Origin: CAIYZT01 sp031385445
GTDB lineage: Bacteria; Pseudomonadota; Alphaproteobacteria; Rhodobacterales; Rhodobacteraceae
Assembly: GCA_031385445.1 (NCBI GenBank)
Contig: JANNBM010000064.1
Coordinates: 1-33,106 of the forward strand
Length of the DNA stretch: 33,106 nt
Reading direction: 5' to 3'
Shown here piece by piece: positions 1-7,596 of this stretch. The number at the start of each line of letters is the position of its first letter. Position 1 is the first letter of the stretch. A program made the position numbers and the translations under genes. Under the pieces are notes generated by a model. That model saw only the letters and a program-made list of their open reading frames with translations. It ran no database searches and was not told the DNA's origin.

Positions 1-329
1 TGCAGGCCGAATCCCTCGGCGATGTGTTTGATTTCATGCCCGGATATGAAACCTTCTGGGCCTATATCCCGCATTTCGTACACTCGCCTTTCTACGTTTA
101 TGCCTACGCCTTTGGCGACGGTTTGGTAAACGCGCTCTATGCGGCCTATGCGGGCGGGCTGCCGGGCTTTGAGGGGAAATACTTCGACATGCTCAAAGCG
201 GGCGGGTCAAAGCACCACAAAGAGCTGCTCGCGCCGTTCGGACTGGACGCGTCGGACCCGAAATTCTGGGACAAGGGCCTGTCGATGATCGCCGGATTTA
301 TCGACGAACTGGAGGCTTTGGAAGCCTGA
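1..329 (+). CDS. pepF: Oligoendopeptidase F-like M3 metallopeptidase, C-terminal fragment
   Basis: The reading frame is already open at the left edge (frame of position 3) and ends at TGA 327-329, so only about the last 108 residues are present. The visible part, with AYIPHF, SPFYVYAYAFGDGL and KYFDMLKAGGS, matches the C-terminal helical region of M3-family oligoendopeptidase F. In that region His/Tyr residues downstream of the HEXXH zinc site shape the substrate pocket; the HEXXH itself lies outside the window. The family consists of cytoplasmic zinc peptidases that cut short peptides. The downstream neighbour is convergent and a perfect hairpin lies between them. The family call is fairly secure from the tail alone, but the precise subfamily is not. 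Confidence 0.85.
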   Translation, partial: QAESLGDVFDFMPGYETFWAYIPHFVHSPFYVYAYAFGDGLVNALYAAYAGGLPGFEGKYFDMLKAGGSKHHKELLAPFGLDASDPKFWDKGLSMIAGFIDELEALEA

Positions 330-339
330 GAGCGGTCAA

Positions 340-364
340 AGGCGTCCCGACCCCCGGGACGCCT
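340..364. terminator. Bidirectional hairpin terminator between convergent genes
   Basis: A 10-bp perfect stem (AGGCGTCCCG / CGGGACGCCT) with a 5-nt loop lies between the stop codons of the peptidase and the DUF4389 gene. There is no long T-tract on either side, so it may act as a weak intrinsic terminator or an mRNA 3' end stabiliser for both genes. Confidence 0.6.
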
Positions 365-372
365 GATGCCTT

Positions 373-702
373 TCAGGAATGCGGTGACCACGGCCAGGGC
401 TTTTCCTCAGTCTGCGCAGTTTGGAACCGGGCCGCTTTGGCCTGCCAATCGCCCATGGTCTTGCCAAAACTGGCGATCTGCGGGTTTGGCACGCCTTTTC
501 CGGTCAACATGACGATGAATTGCACCAGCGTCATCACATGCAACGCGGTTTGCGCCAGACCGTAAAGGACGGCGATGGCCAGCATGAACAGACCGCGCAT
601 CCAGACGGCCTTGGTGGCAGGATGGGTGGAACGCGGCGCGTCCGGCTCGGCCTGCACGCGCGGGCCGGGGTCGATTGCGGGATCTTGGGCGGTATCGGAC
701 AT
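373..702 (-). CDS. DUF4389 family membrane protein
   Basis: This is a 109-residue protein. The first 33 residues are a polar, Pro/Asp-rich tail, followed by a hydrophobic stretch (about 36-68) starting MRGLFML that probably spans the membrane once or as a hairpin. The C-terminal part contains a conserved-looking FGKTMGDWQ segment and ends in TEEKPWPWSP. This layout and the terminal EEKPFPF-like motif are typical of DUF4389 proteins, whose function is unknown. The ATG at 702 is chosen because GGAAGGAGG lies just upstream; a longer frame from 777 has no such site. It is convergent with the peptidase, and the oxidoreductase upstream on the same strand ends 87 bp away. Confidence 0.75.
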   Translation of the reverse strand: MSDTAQDPAIDPGPRVQAEPDAPRSTHPATKAVWMRGLFMLAIAVLYGLAQTALHVMTLVQFIVMLTGKGVPNPQIASFGKTMGDWQAKAARFQTAQTEEKPWPWSPHS

Positions 703-789
703 GGGATGGTCCTCCTTCCCCGCCGATATAGGCACGCCGGGCCCCGGTTTAAGACCGCCCGCCCCGCATTGCGCCAAATTCCGCCGACG

Positions 790-1782
790 TCAGATGCGGA
801 TATCGGACGCCACACCGTAAGCGCGGTCCATCATCACCTGCGTTCCGCGCACAAATTCCAGCGGGCACGGATATGCGGTGCCCTCGCGCAGGCTGCGACC
901 AAAGGCTTCGACCTGTAGAACATATTGATTTGCGGTCGGAAAACGCTCGGTGCGCACGGTCATCGCGGGTTTGTGCAGCTCAATCTCGGCGACGTCGAAC
1001 ACATTGGCATTGAACGGCGCGCTGGCCAGCCGGATCATCCCCTTGTCGCCCTGAAAGGTGATTTCCTGACGGTTCGGCAGGCGCATTCCGGTGATCGACG
1101 AATATGTGAACCGCGTTTTGCCCACTTCCATCACGGCGGTCACATGCGCCCAGCTGTCAATCTTGTTGTCGCGAATCATGCGGGCCTGCAGCTCCACAGG
1201 CTCGGCTCCGGTGACAAACCGCATCGAGCCAAAGGTATAAACCCCAATATCGCGCAGCGATCCGCCGCCGGTTTCGGGCTTGTTGCGGATGTTGTCTTTC
1301 GCTTCGGTGATATCAAACGAAAACACGGTATCGACATGGCGCAGCGTGCCAATCTCGCCCGCCTGCACCCATTCGCGGGCGCGCTGCCACTGTGGATGGT
1401 GCACGATCATGTAGGCTTCGGCGACCAAAAGACCCGAGGCATCGCGCGCGTGGACGATCTGTTCTATCTCGCGCGCATGCAGCGCAATCGGCTTTTCGCA
1501 CAAAACATGCTTGCCCGCTGCGATGGCCTTCAGCGTCCAAACCACATGCAGGTGGTTCGGAAGCGGAATATAGACCGCCTCAACCTCTGGATCGGCCAAA
1601 AGCGCGTCATAGCTGGAGTGAATTTTCAGGTCGGGGCAAAAGTCGGCAAAAGCGGTTGCCTTGTCCGGGCTGGAGGTGGCGAGCGCGTAAAGCTGTGCGC
1701 CTTTGGCCGCGTGAATGGCGGGCGCCATGTGCTGAAGCGCAAAGTTGGCCGCCCCAAGCACGCCCCATTTGACCGGTTTCAT
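790..1782 (-). CDS. Gfo/Idh/MocA family NAD(P)-dependent oxidoreductase
   Basis: This 330-residue protein is of usual length for the family. The N-terminal Rossmann fold begins with WGVLGAANFA (residues 6-15). The family EKP motif (CEKPIAL, about 95-101) carries the lysine normally placed at the active site. GGGSLRDIGVY matches the conserved GGGxLxDIGxY segment at the start of the C-terminal substrate domain. Such enzymes oxidise or reduce sugars, inositols and related polyols; the substrate cannot be read from sequence. The ATG at 1782 is preferred because a G-rich ribosome site (GGGGGGGAG) precedes it. The neighbours do not indicate a pathway, so it may be a stand-alone gene. Confidence 0.85.
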   Translation of the reverse strand: MKPVKWGVLGAANFALQHMAPAIHAAKGAQLYALATSSPDKATAFADFCPDLKIHSSYDALLADPEVEAVYIPLPNHLHVVWTLKAIAAGKHVLCEKPIALHAREIEQIVHARDASGLLVAEAYMIVHHPQWQRAREWVQAGEIGTLRHVDTVFSFDITEAKDNIRNKPETGGGSLRDIGVYTFGSMRFVTGAEPVELQARMIRDNKIDSWAHVTAVMEVGKTRFTYSSITGMRLPNRQEITFQGDKGMIRLASAPFNANVFDVAEIELHKPAMTVRTERFPTANQYVLQVEAFGRSLREGTAYPCPLEFVRGTQVMMDRAYGVASDIRI

Positions 1783-1893
1783 GGATGTTCTCCCCCCCAG
1801 ATTTGTCAGATTTAACACCTGCCTGCCCGCCCCCCGAAGATCAATCTTTTGCTGGGCAACAGGGAAGGCTGCCCCCAACTAAAGGGCGCGCCG

Positions 1894-2631
1894 TTACTCA
1901 GACGCCACTGTTGGCGCGGGCTCTGCGGCTTTTCGCCGGGCCACAGGAATCGAGCCAAGATAGAGCATGTTGAAGATGAACAGGGTCGACCACGGGAAAA
2001 ACACCAAAGAGGCGAAAACCCCGGCCAGCAGGATCAACCCCGGCTTTTTCCACGCGCGCGGGATGCGCATTTTCAGCGAGAAGCTGGGGATGCGGCTGAT
2101 CATCAGCCCGCCGCAAATGACCAGCCAAAGCGCGGTCAACAGGCCGGGCGGGGTCAGGGCGGGAAAAGCGTTGGACAAAATGATCGGCGTCAGCGCCAAA
2201 AGCGCCCCGGCGGGCGAGGGAACGCCGGTGAAAAACCGCGGATCATGCGTTGCGCCCGATTTTTGCCCGACGTTGAACCGGGCAAGTCGCAGCGCGGCGC
2301 ACAGCACATAAAACAGCGCCGCCGACCAGCCCAGAACCGGCACCTCCATCAAGGACCAGACCCCCAGGATAAACGCCGGGGCCACGCCAAAATTCACCAG
2401 GTCGGCGAGCGAATCCAGTTCGGCGCCGATCGGGCTTTCGCTGCCCATCGCGCGTGCGATACGCCCGTCGAGCCCGTCAAGAATCGCCGCGAGCAGGATC
2501 AAAAGCATCGCCAGATCCAGATTGCCCGCATAGGCCATCCGCAGCGCCGTGACGCCGGCGGCGATCGCGCCAAGCGTCATCGCATTGGGCAAAAACTGAA
2601 CAAGGGCAATCTCGCGCCGGGGTTCGGGCAT
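1894..2631 (-). CDS. pssA: CDP-diacylglycerol-serine O-phosphatidyltransferase
   Basis: This 245-residue integral membrane enzyme joins serine to CDP-diacylglycerol to give phosphatidylserine. The CDP-alcohol phosphotransferase signature is complete: D55-G56, A59-R60, G69, D73 and D77, with an additional D52 just before. Several hydrophobic segments follow, as expected for this polytopic family. It starts 3 bp after the psd stop codon, so psd-pssA form one translationally close operon on the minus strand covering both steps to phosphatidylethanolamine. The length and small size fit the alphaproteobacterial (PssA type II) form rather than the E. coli phospholipase-D-like enzyme. Confidence 0.95.
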   Translation of the reverse strand: MPEPRREIALVQFLPNAMTLGAIAAGVTALRMAYAGNLDLAMLLILLAAILDGLDGRIARAMGSESPIGAELDSLADLVNFGVAPAFILGVWSLMEVPVLGWSAALFYVLCAALRLARFNVGQKSGATHDPRFFTGVPSPAGALLALTPIILSNAFPALTPPGLLTALWLVICGGLMISRIPSFSLKMRIPRAWKKPGLILLAGVFASLVFFPWSTLFIFNMLYLGSIPVARRKAAEPAPTVASE

Positions 2632-2634
2632 GAT

Positions 2635-3333
2635 TTACTCGCGCCGCGAGGTGGCTGCGGGCGCGCCGCTCGCCAGATCGGCGATGATCGATTCGCCGCC
2701 AACCATGGACTGGCCCAAGGTCACCAACGGCGCGACGCCCGGCGGCAAATAGATATCAAGCCGCGAGCCAAAGCGGATCAAACCAAAACGCTCGCCCCCG
2801 CGCAGGGCAGCGCCGGGTTTGACCCAGCAAACAATACGCCGCGCCACAAGGCCCGCGATTTGCACCACAGCGATCTGCCGGCCATCGGCCAGATCGAACC
2901 GCACCGCGTTACGCTCATTCTCGTCGCTGGCCTTGTCCAGGCTGGCCGACAGAAACGCGCCCGGATGATAGGCGACGGCGCCCACGGTGGCGCGGGTTAC
3001 GGCGCGGTTGATATGGCAATTGAACACCGACATGAACACCGAAACCCGCCACAATGGCGCGGGATCCATGCCAAGGCCGACCGGCGGCGGAACCAGTTCG
3101 ATCAGGGATACAACGCCGTCAGCGGGCGACAGTACAAGGCTTTCGCCCGTAGGAACCGAGCGGACCGGATCACGGAAAAAGTAATAGCACCAGATGGTTA
3201 ATCCAGAACCGATCCAACCAAGCGGCGCCCATATCAGAAACAGAACCAGCGTGATCGCGGCAAAGATCGCGACAAATTTGCGCCCCTCCGGGTGCATGGG
3301 CGGCAAGAAGCTGTCTTTCAGGTCCATTGCCAT
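2635..3333 (-). CDS. psd: Phosphatidylserine decarboxylase proenzyme
   Basis: This 232-residue short-form Psd decarboxylates phosphatidylserine to phosphatidylethanolamine at the inner membrane. Two hydrophobic segments near the N-terminus (about 21-52) anchor it. SPADG (69-73), FMSVFNCHINR (100-110) and YHPGAF are family motifs. The C-terminal GS pair in LIRFGSRLD (G189-S190) is the expected self-cleavage site that creates the pyruvoyl group. The start at 3333 is supported by AGGAG eight bases upstream; an in-frame ATG six bases later is the alternative. It is followed after 3 bp by pssA, and two hairpins separate it from rpoH upstream. Confidence 0.95.
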   Translation of the reverse strand: MAMDLKDSFLPPMHPEGRKFVAIFAAITLVLFLIWAPLGWIGSGLTIWCYYFFRDPVRSVPTGESLVLSPADGVVSLIELVPPPVGLGMDPAPLWRVSVFMSVFNCHINRAVTRATVGAVAYHPGAFLSASLDKASDENERNAVRFDLADGRQIAVVQIAGLVARRIVCWVKPGAALRGGERFGLIRFGSRLDIYLPPGVAPLVTLGQSMVGGESIIADLASGAPAATSRRE

Positions 3334-3373
3334 GTCGCGCGCGCTCCTAAGATTGCCAGATGCATGTCTGTAT

Positions 3374-3415
3374 CCGCCCTTCAGGGGCGGGGCAAGGCCG
3401 CAGCGTTTGCGGCCT
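3374..3415 (-). terminator. Tandem hairpins downstream of rpoH
   Basis: Two adjacent hairpins lie just after the rpoH stop. One is AGGCCGCA/TGCGGCCT with a 5-nt loop (3395-3415), followed on the minus strand by TTG. The other is CCGCCC/GGGCGG with a 5-nt loop (3374-3390). They probably end the rpoH transcript before psd. No long T-run is present. Confidence 0.5.
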
Positions 3416-3421
3416 GCCGCG

Positions 3422-4318
3422 TCAGGCGGGCATCAACATGCCTTTGCCCTTGGCCAATTCGTGCATTCGCGCCTGCAGCTTTTCAAAGGCCCGCACTTCG
3501 ATCTGGCGAATCCGCTCACGGCTGACGCCATAGCTTTCCGACAGCTGTTCCAGCGTCACCGGATCCTCGGCCAAGCGGCGCTTGGACAAAACATCGCGCT
3601 CCCGCTCGTTCAGGGCCGACATGGCCTGCGTCAGCAGGGCAATGCGCGCATCGTATTCGTTCTTTTCGGCATAATCCCCGGCCTGATCGCTGTCTTCGTC
3701 TTCCAGCCAGTCCTGCCACTGCGTCGTGCTGTCGCCGTCGCTGCCGACGGTCACATTCAGGCTGGCGTCCGAGCCTGCAAGGCGCCGGTTCATCGAAATG
3801 ACCTCCTCCTCCGACACCGACAGATCATGCGCGATCTTGGTCACGTTTTCGGGCCGCAAATCGCCCTCTTCCAGCGCGCCGACCTTGGCCTTCGCTTTGC
3901 GCAGGTTGAAAAACAGCTTTTTCTGCGCCGAGGTCGTGCCCAGCTTCACCAAAGACCAGGACCGCAGGATATATTCCTGGATCGAGGCGCGGATCCACCA
4001 CATCGCATAGGTCGCAAGGCGGAAGCCCTTTTCAGGGTCGAACCGCTTGACCGCCTGCATCAGGCCAACATTCGCCTCGGACATCACTTCGGCCTGCGGC
4101 AAACCGTAACCGCGATAGCCCATGGCGATTTTCGCGGCCAGCCGCAGATGGCTGGTCACCAGCCGGTGCGCGGCTTTTGGGTCTTCGTGATCGACCCAGG
4201 CCTTGGCAAGCATGTATTCTTCTTCCGGCTCCAGCATCGGAAACTTGCGGATTTCCTGCATATACCGGTTCATTCCCTGCTCGGGGGACGGGGCGGGCAG
4301 ATTGGCGTAGGTGCTCAT
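3422..4318 (-). CDS. rpoH: RNA polymerase heat-shock sigma factor RpoH (sigma-32)
   Basis: This is a 298-residue group 3 sigma factor. Region 1.2/2 shows NRYMQEIRKFPML, the region 2 core VTSHLRLAAKIA, and RFDPEKGFRLATYAMWWIRA that binds core polymerase and melts the -10. The RpoH box, QKKLFFNLR, is intact. Region 4 ends with the helix-turn-helix LEQLSESYGVSRERIRQIE. It directs transcription of chaperone and protease genes under heat or oxidative stress. The ATG at 4318 is preferred because GGGAG lies 8 bases upstream; a start at 4333 lacks a site. rluD lies upstream on the same strand with 199 bp between, as in relatives. Many Rhodobacterales carry two RpoH proteins; this resembles RpoHI. Confidence 0.95.
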   Translation of the reverse strand: MSTYANLPAPSPEQGMNRYMQEIRKFPMLEPEEEYMLAKAWVDHEDPKAAHRLVTSHLRLAAKIAMGYRGYGLPQAEVMSEANVGLMQAVKRFDPEKGFRLATYAMWWIRASIQEYILRSWSLVKLGTTSAQKKLFFNLRKAKAKVGALEEGDLRPENVTKIAHDLSVSEEEVISMNRRLAGSDASLNVTVGSDGDSTTQWQDWLEDEDSDQAGDYAEKNEYDARIALLTQAMSALNERERDVLSKRRLAEDPVTLEQLSESYGVSRERIRQIEVRAFEKLQARMHELAKGKGMLMPA

Positions 4319-4369
4319 AACAGACGCTCCCATATGGGCCGGGTCCGATTGCGGCCCCCGGCTTGGATG

Positions 4370-4429
4370 AATTTAGGCAGTGGTGCCCGGCGGTTCAAGG
4401 GTAGCGTGGCACCAAGCTGTTAACGTCAA
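4370..4429 (-). promoter_or_regulatory. Candidate rpoH promoters: sigma-32-like and upstream TTGACG
   Basis: On the minus strand CTTGAA (4399-4394) is followed after 16 bp by CCTAAATT (4377-4370). This resembles the sigma-32 pattern (CTTGAA, then a CC-rich -10) and would start transcription about 45 bases before the rpoH ATG. A separate TTGACG (4429-4424) could be the -35 of a housekeeping promoter, but its -10 is not clear. Confidence 0.4.
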
Positions 4430-4517
4430 GTTAAGCTTGTTCTGCGCGATGTGAAGGATCATTACATCCGCATCACGCCGATGTCATCGCGGCTGAACAC
4501 TGCGGTTTCGCATGGCC

Positions 4518-5576
4518 TCAGGGGCGCCGCGCCGCGCCAAGGGCCGCGAGCAGATCGGCCATATCCGGCGGCAAGGGCGAGGTGAAGGACAGCTGCTGCC
4601 CGGTCAGCGGATGTTCAAACCCAAGGCTGGCGGCATGCAGCGCCTGACGGGGGAAAAGATTGGCCACCTCTGCCGCCGCGCCAAACACCTTTTCCGGCAA
4701 CCGCCGTTTGCCGCCATAGGTCTGATCCCCGATCAGCCCGTGCCCGCCATAAGACAGATGCGCGCGGATCTGGTGGGTGCGCCCGGTTTCCAGCCAGCAT
4801 TCGACCAGCGCTGCGGAATTTTGAAACTCTTCAACCACATGCGCGCGGGTGATGGCGTGGCGGCCCTGATCCCAGACCACGGCCTGCCGTTGCCGGTCCG
4901 TCTTGTGCCGCGCCAGATGCGTTGCGATGCGCAGAATGCCGCCGGCCTCGAACGTGACGCCGCGCAGGCCGCGCAGGCGCGGATCATAGGCCGAGGGCAC
5001 GCCGTTCACGACGGCCAGATAGTGCCGGTTCACGCTATGCGCTTCGAACTGGGCGGCAAGGCCGTGATGGGCGCGGTCGGATTTTGCGACCACCAGAAGG
5101 CCCGTGGTGTCTTTGTCGATGCGGTGCACGATGCCGGGGCGTCGCTCTCCGCCAATCCCGGACAGGGTGTCGCCGCAATGATGCAAAAGCGCGTTGACAA
5201 GCGTGCCCGAGGGCGAGCCGGGGGCGGGATGCACGACCATCCCCGCCGGTTTGTCGATCACGATCAGATCGCCGTCTTCCCAGATCACGGTCAGCGGAAT
5301 GTTTTCGGGCATGGTTTCAACGGTTACAGCCGGGGCAAGGCGCAGCGCATAAACCTCGCCCGGACGCACCTTGGCCTTGGGGTCAACCACCGCCACGCCG
5401 GCCAAAAGCACATCGCCCTCGGCAATCATTTTCATCAACCGGGTGCGTGACAGGGCAGCATCCTCTGGCACGGCGGCCGCAAGCGCTTTATCAAGGCGCT
5501 CGGGCGGGGTATCGCCCACGCAGACCTGCAAAAAGCCGGCGTCCTCTTCGTCGTCGCTGTCGGAAAGGAAAGCCAT
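4518..5576 (-). CDS. rluD: RluA/RluD family 23S rRNA pseudouridine synthase
   Basis: This 352-residue enzyme isomerises specific uridines in 23S rRNA. An N-terminal S4-like RNA-binding domain (about 22-75; ERLDKALAAAV and GDVLLAGV) precedes the catalytic domain. HRIDKDTTGLLVVAK carries the catalytic aspartate (D154), and ETGRTHQIRAH is the second family motif. DKPAGMVVHP is also typical. The start at 5576 is supported by an AGGA six bases upstream. The open frame continues 98 codons further, but that stretch is the complement of the divergent DUF6476 gene. The two genes therefore start in the same CATG. A GTG at residue 20 is a possible later start. rluD next to rpoH is common in the group. 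Confidence 0.9.
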   Translation of the reverse strand: MAFLSDSDDEEDAGFLQVCVGDTPPERLDKALAAAVPEDAALSRTRLMKMIAEGDVLLAGVAVVDPKAKVRPGEVYALRLAPAVTVETMPENIPLTVIWEDGDLIVIDKPAGMVVHPAPGSPSGTLVNALLHHCGDTLSGIGGERRPGIVHRIDKDTTGLLVVAKSDRAHHGLAAQFEAHSVNRHYLAVVNGVPSAYDPRLRGLRGVTFEAGGILRIATHLARHKTDRQRQAVVWDQGRHAITRAHVVEEFQNSAALVECWLETGRTHQIRAHLSYGGHGLIGDQTYGGKRRLPEKVFGAAAEVANLFPRQALHAASLGFEHPLTGQQLSFTSPLPPDMADLLAALGAARRP

Positions 5577-5877
5577 GTCTGATCCTGAACAATTGCCGCA
5601 GCTGCCGCCGGGCCTGAGATTTCTGAAAGCCCTGGTGATCGTGTTGATGATCACCATGATTGTCGGTGTCATAACCGTGGTCGCAACGCTTGTCACCCGT
5701 ATGCCGAACGCGAATGCGGTGACAGCCCTGCCCGCCAGTCTGGCGTTGCCACCGGGGGCCAAGGCAGTGGCGATCACCCAAGGACAGGGGTGGATCGGCG
5801 TGGTGACCGAGGACAGCCGGTTTTTGATCTTTAACGCCGATGGCAGTTTGCGGCAGGAAATTACTGTCAAACCTTGA
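5575..5877 (+). CDS. DUF6476 family single-pass membrane protein
   Basis: This 100-residue protein has a short polar Pro-rich N-terminus, one membrane helix (about 16-42, LKALVIVLMITMIVGV) and an exported C-terminal domain of about 55 residues. The C-terminal domain contains LPPGAKAVAITQGQGW, GVVTEDSRFLIF and a final sheet-like repeat ending QEITVKP. The C-terminal part looks like a small beta fold reminiscent of one propeller blade. I recognise it as the DUF6476 family, of unknown function, seen beside rluD in related genomes. Its ATG (5575-5577) overlaps the rluD ATG on the opposite strand. AAGGAA upstream serves as ribosome site and lies inside the rluD coding sequence. Confidence 0.75.
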   Translation: MSDPEQLPQLPPGLRFLKALVIVLMITMIVGVITVVATLVTRMPNANAVTALPASLALPPGAKAVAITQGQGWIGVVTEDSRFLIFNADGSLRQEITVKP

Positions 5878-5904
5878 AAGCGGGGCGCTGTGCCGGGCGG
5901 GATC

Positions 5905-5939
5905 AGGGGGCGCTGCCCCCAAAGCGCTGGCGCGCTTTT
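5905..5939 (+). terminator. Hairpins ending the DUF6476 transcript
   Basis: Two small hairpins follow the stop: GGGGGC/GCCCCC with a 3-nt loop (5906-5920), and AGCGC/GCGCT with a 4-nt loop (5923-5936) followed by TTT. The second has the shape of a weak intrinsic terminator. Confidence 0.45.
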
Positions 5940-5966
5940 CCCCCGGGATATTTATGGCCAGATGAA
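5940..5966 (+). repeat. Short intergenic element, copy 1 (GGGATATTT...CAGATGA)
   Basis: A C-run is followed by GGGATATTTATGGCCAGATG. Copy 2 at 11501-11530 matches 19 of 21 positions from GGGATATTT to CAGATGA. Both copies follow a hairpin and precede an amidase gene. From memory, very similar short intergenic sequences recur in Rhodobacteraceae genomes; their function is not known to me. Confidence 0.6.
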
Positions 5967-6090
5967 TGGGCAAGAAGGGGCGCCTCTGCGGCCGCAGGGA
6001 AGGTGCGAAAGCGACCCTGGCGGTGACGCAGGTGGAAGGGCGCGCGCCGTGCAGCCCGGTCACAGTTTGGCGATCATCAGGGGGGCGGGT

Positions 6091-7533
6091 ATGATCGGGG
6101 ATCTGGGCGCGAGGGATGCGACGGCGCTGGCCGGGCTGGTGGCGGCGGGCGAGGTGAGTGCGAGCGAGCTGCTGGACGCCGCGCTTTTGGCGGTCGAGGT
6201 GCGCAATCCTGCGATCAATGCGGTGGTGCTGATCCAGGAGGGCGCGGCGCGGCGGGCGATTGCGGCCGGACTACCGCAAGGCCCGTTTCGCGGTGTTCCG
6301 TTTTTGCTCAAAGACCTGGGCGCAGAGGCGCGCGATTTTCCCAGCCACAATGGATCGCGGCTGTTCGCCAACACGAAATACGCCCTTGATTCAGAGATTT
6401 ACCTGCGGATGCGCGGCACGGGCCTTGTCACTTTTGGCCGCACCACCAGCCCCGAGGGCGGCATCGGCACCGCGACCGAAGCGGCGGTTTATGGCGGCCC
6501 GACGCGGAACCCTTGGAACCTGAACCACACGCCGGGCGGATCGTCGGGCGGGGCGGGGGCGGCGGTGGCGGCGGGGATTGTGGCCATGGCGCATGGGTCG
6601 GACGGCGGCGGATCGGTGCGCATTCCTGCCTCGTCTTGCGGACTTTTCGGGTTCAAACCCACGCGTGCGCGCCTGCCTGACGGGCCCTACGCGGGCGAGG
6701 GTTGGGCGGGGATGGCAATTGACGGATTTCTGACCCGCTCGGTTCGCGATACGGGCCGGATGCTGGACGCCTGCGCGGGGCCGGACCTTGGCGCGCCCTA
6801 TGTCGCGCCGCCCTTGCTGTGCAGCCATATGGACGCCGTGGCCCGCCCGCCGCGCCGCCTGCGCATTGGCCTTTGCGACACCACCTTTACCGGCGATCCG
6901 ATCGATCCCGAGGTGGCGGAGGCGGTGCGGGGCGCGGCACGTCTGCTGGAAAGCCTCGGCCATTCCATCACCCCTGCCCTGCCCAAGGCCGATATCCCTG
7001 CCATGATGCGCGCTTGGACCGATATCGTCGCCATCGGTGCGGCGCTGTCGATTTCCACCGCGCTGAAGGGCCGCATGATGACCGCCGATCTGGTCGAACC
7101 GGTCAGCCGCAGCGCCTGTGCTCATGCGCAAACCCTTGGCCCCACTCGGTATCTGCAAGCCGTGGGCGAAATTCATGCCTTTGGCCGCCAGATGGCCGCC
7201 GCCTTTGACGGGTCGTTCGATATGCTTTTGTCGGCCACGCTGGCCGAGCCGCCCGCGAAGATCGGGCGCTTCAACCACCAATCCACCGACTATGTCGATT
7301 TCCGCATCGGCCCGAACGGCATCTTCGCCTATTCGCCGTTCTGCGCGGTGTTCAACGCTTCCGGCCAGCCCGCCGCCAGCCTTCCGCTGGGACAATCGGC
7401 ATCCGGGCTGCCAATCGGCATCCACCTTGCCGCGCCCTATGGGCGTGATGAAGAATTGATCAGCCTGTGTGCAGAACTGGAACTTGCGCAACCTTGGCAT
7501 GAAAGACGCGCGCTGATGGCCGGGCCGCAGTGA
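6091..7533 (+). CDS. Amidase signature family hydrolase (first of two)
   Basis: This 480-residue protein has the usual length of a GatA-like amidase. The Ser-cisSer-Lys triad is complete: K74 in FLLKDLG, the cis-serine S151 in TPGGSSGG, and the nucleophile S175 in GSDGGGSVRIPA. It should hydrolyse a carboxamide to acid and ammonia or amine; the substrate is not evident. The ATG at 6091 follows a G-rich ribosome site. An open extension upstream to 5890 runs through the intergenic element and is not believed. It lies 63 bp (or 21 bp with the alternative potA start) before an ABC importer of polyamine type, with a second amidase after the importer, so all six genes probably serve one substrate. 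No signal peptide is seen, so action is cytoplasmic. Confidence 0.9.
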   Translation: MIGDLGARDATALAGLVAAGEVSASELLDAALLAVEVRNPAINAVVLIQEGAARRAIAAGLPQGPFRGVPFLLKDLGAEARDFPSHNGSRLFANTKYALDSEIYLRMRGTGLVTFGRTTSPEGGIGTATEAAVYGGPTRNPWNLNHTPGGSSGGAGAAVAAGIVAMAHGSDGGGSVRIPASSCGLFGFKPTRARLPDGPYAGEGWAGMAIDGFLTRSVRDTGRMLDACAGPDLGAPYVAPPLLCSHMDAVARPPRRLRIGLCDTTFTGDPIDPEVAEAVRGAARLLESLGHSITPALPKADIPAMMRAWTDIVAIGAALSISTALKGRMMTADLVEPVSRSACAHAQTLGPTRYLQAVGEIHAFGRQMAAAFDGSFDMLLSATLAEPPAKIGRFNHQSTDYVDFRIGPNGIFAYSPFCAVFNASGQPAASLPLGQSASGLPIGIHLAAPYGRDEELISLCAELELAQPWHERRALMAGPQ

Positions 7534-7596
7534 ATTTTCTTGCATGGCAGGCAAATGCCCGCTCAACATGATCAAAAGCACCGGGGAGCACAGCCT

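Noticed and set aside
1849..3201. Long plus-strand open frame (450 codons) opposite pssA-psd
   Set aside because: The composition is Arg/Gln/His-rich without any family motif, and it is the complement of two well-supported genes; a by-product of high GC.
3194..4423. Long plus-strand open frame opposite rpoH
   Set aside because: It mirrors rpoH codon usage, has no domain, and no ribosome site.
5577..5870. N-terminal extension of rluD by 98 codons
   Set aside because: The extension is the complement of the DUF6476 gene and does not resemble the family's S4 domain; a ribosome site supports the start at 5576.
6391..7581. Minus-strand open frame opposite the first amidase
   Set aside because: The plus-strand amidase triad and family length are clear; the antisense frame has no recognisable features.
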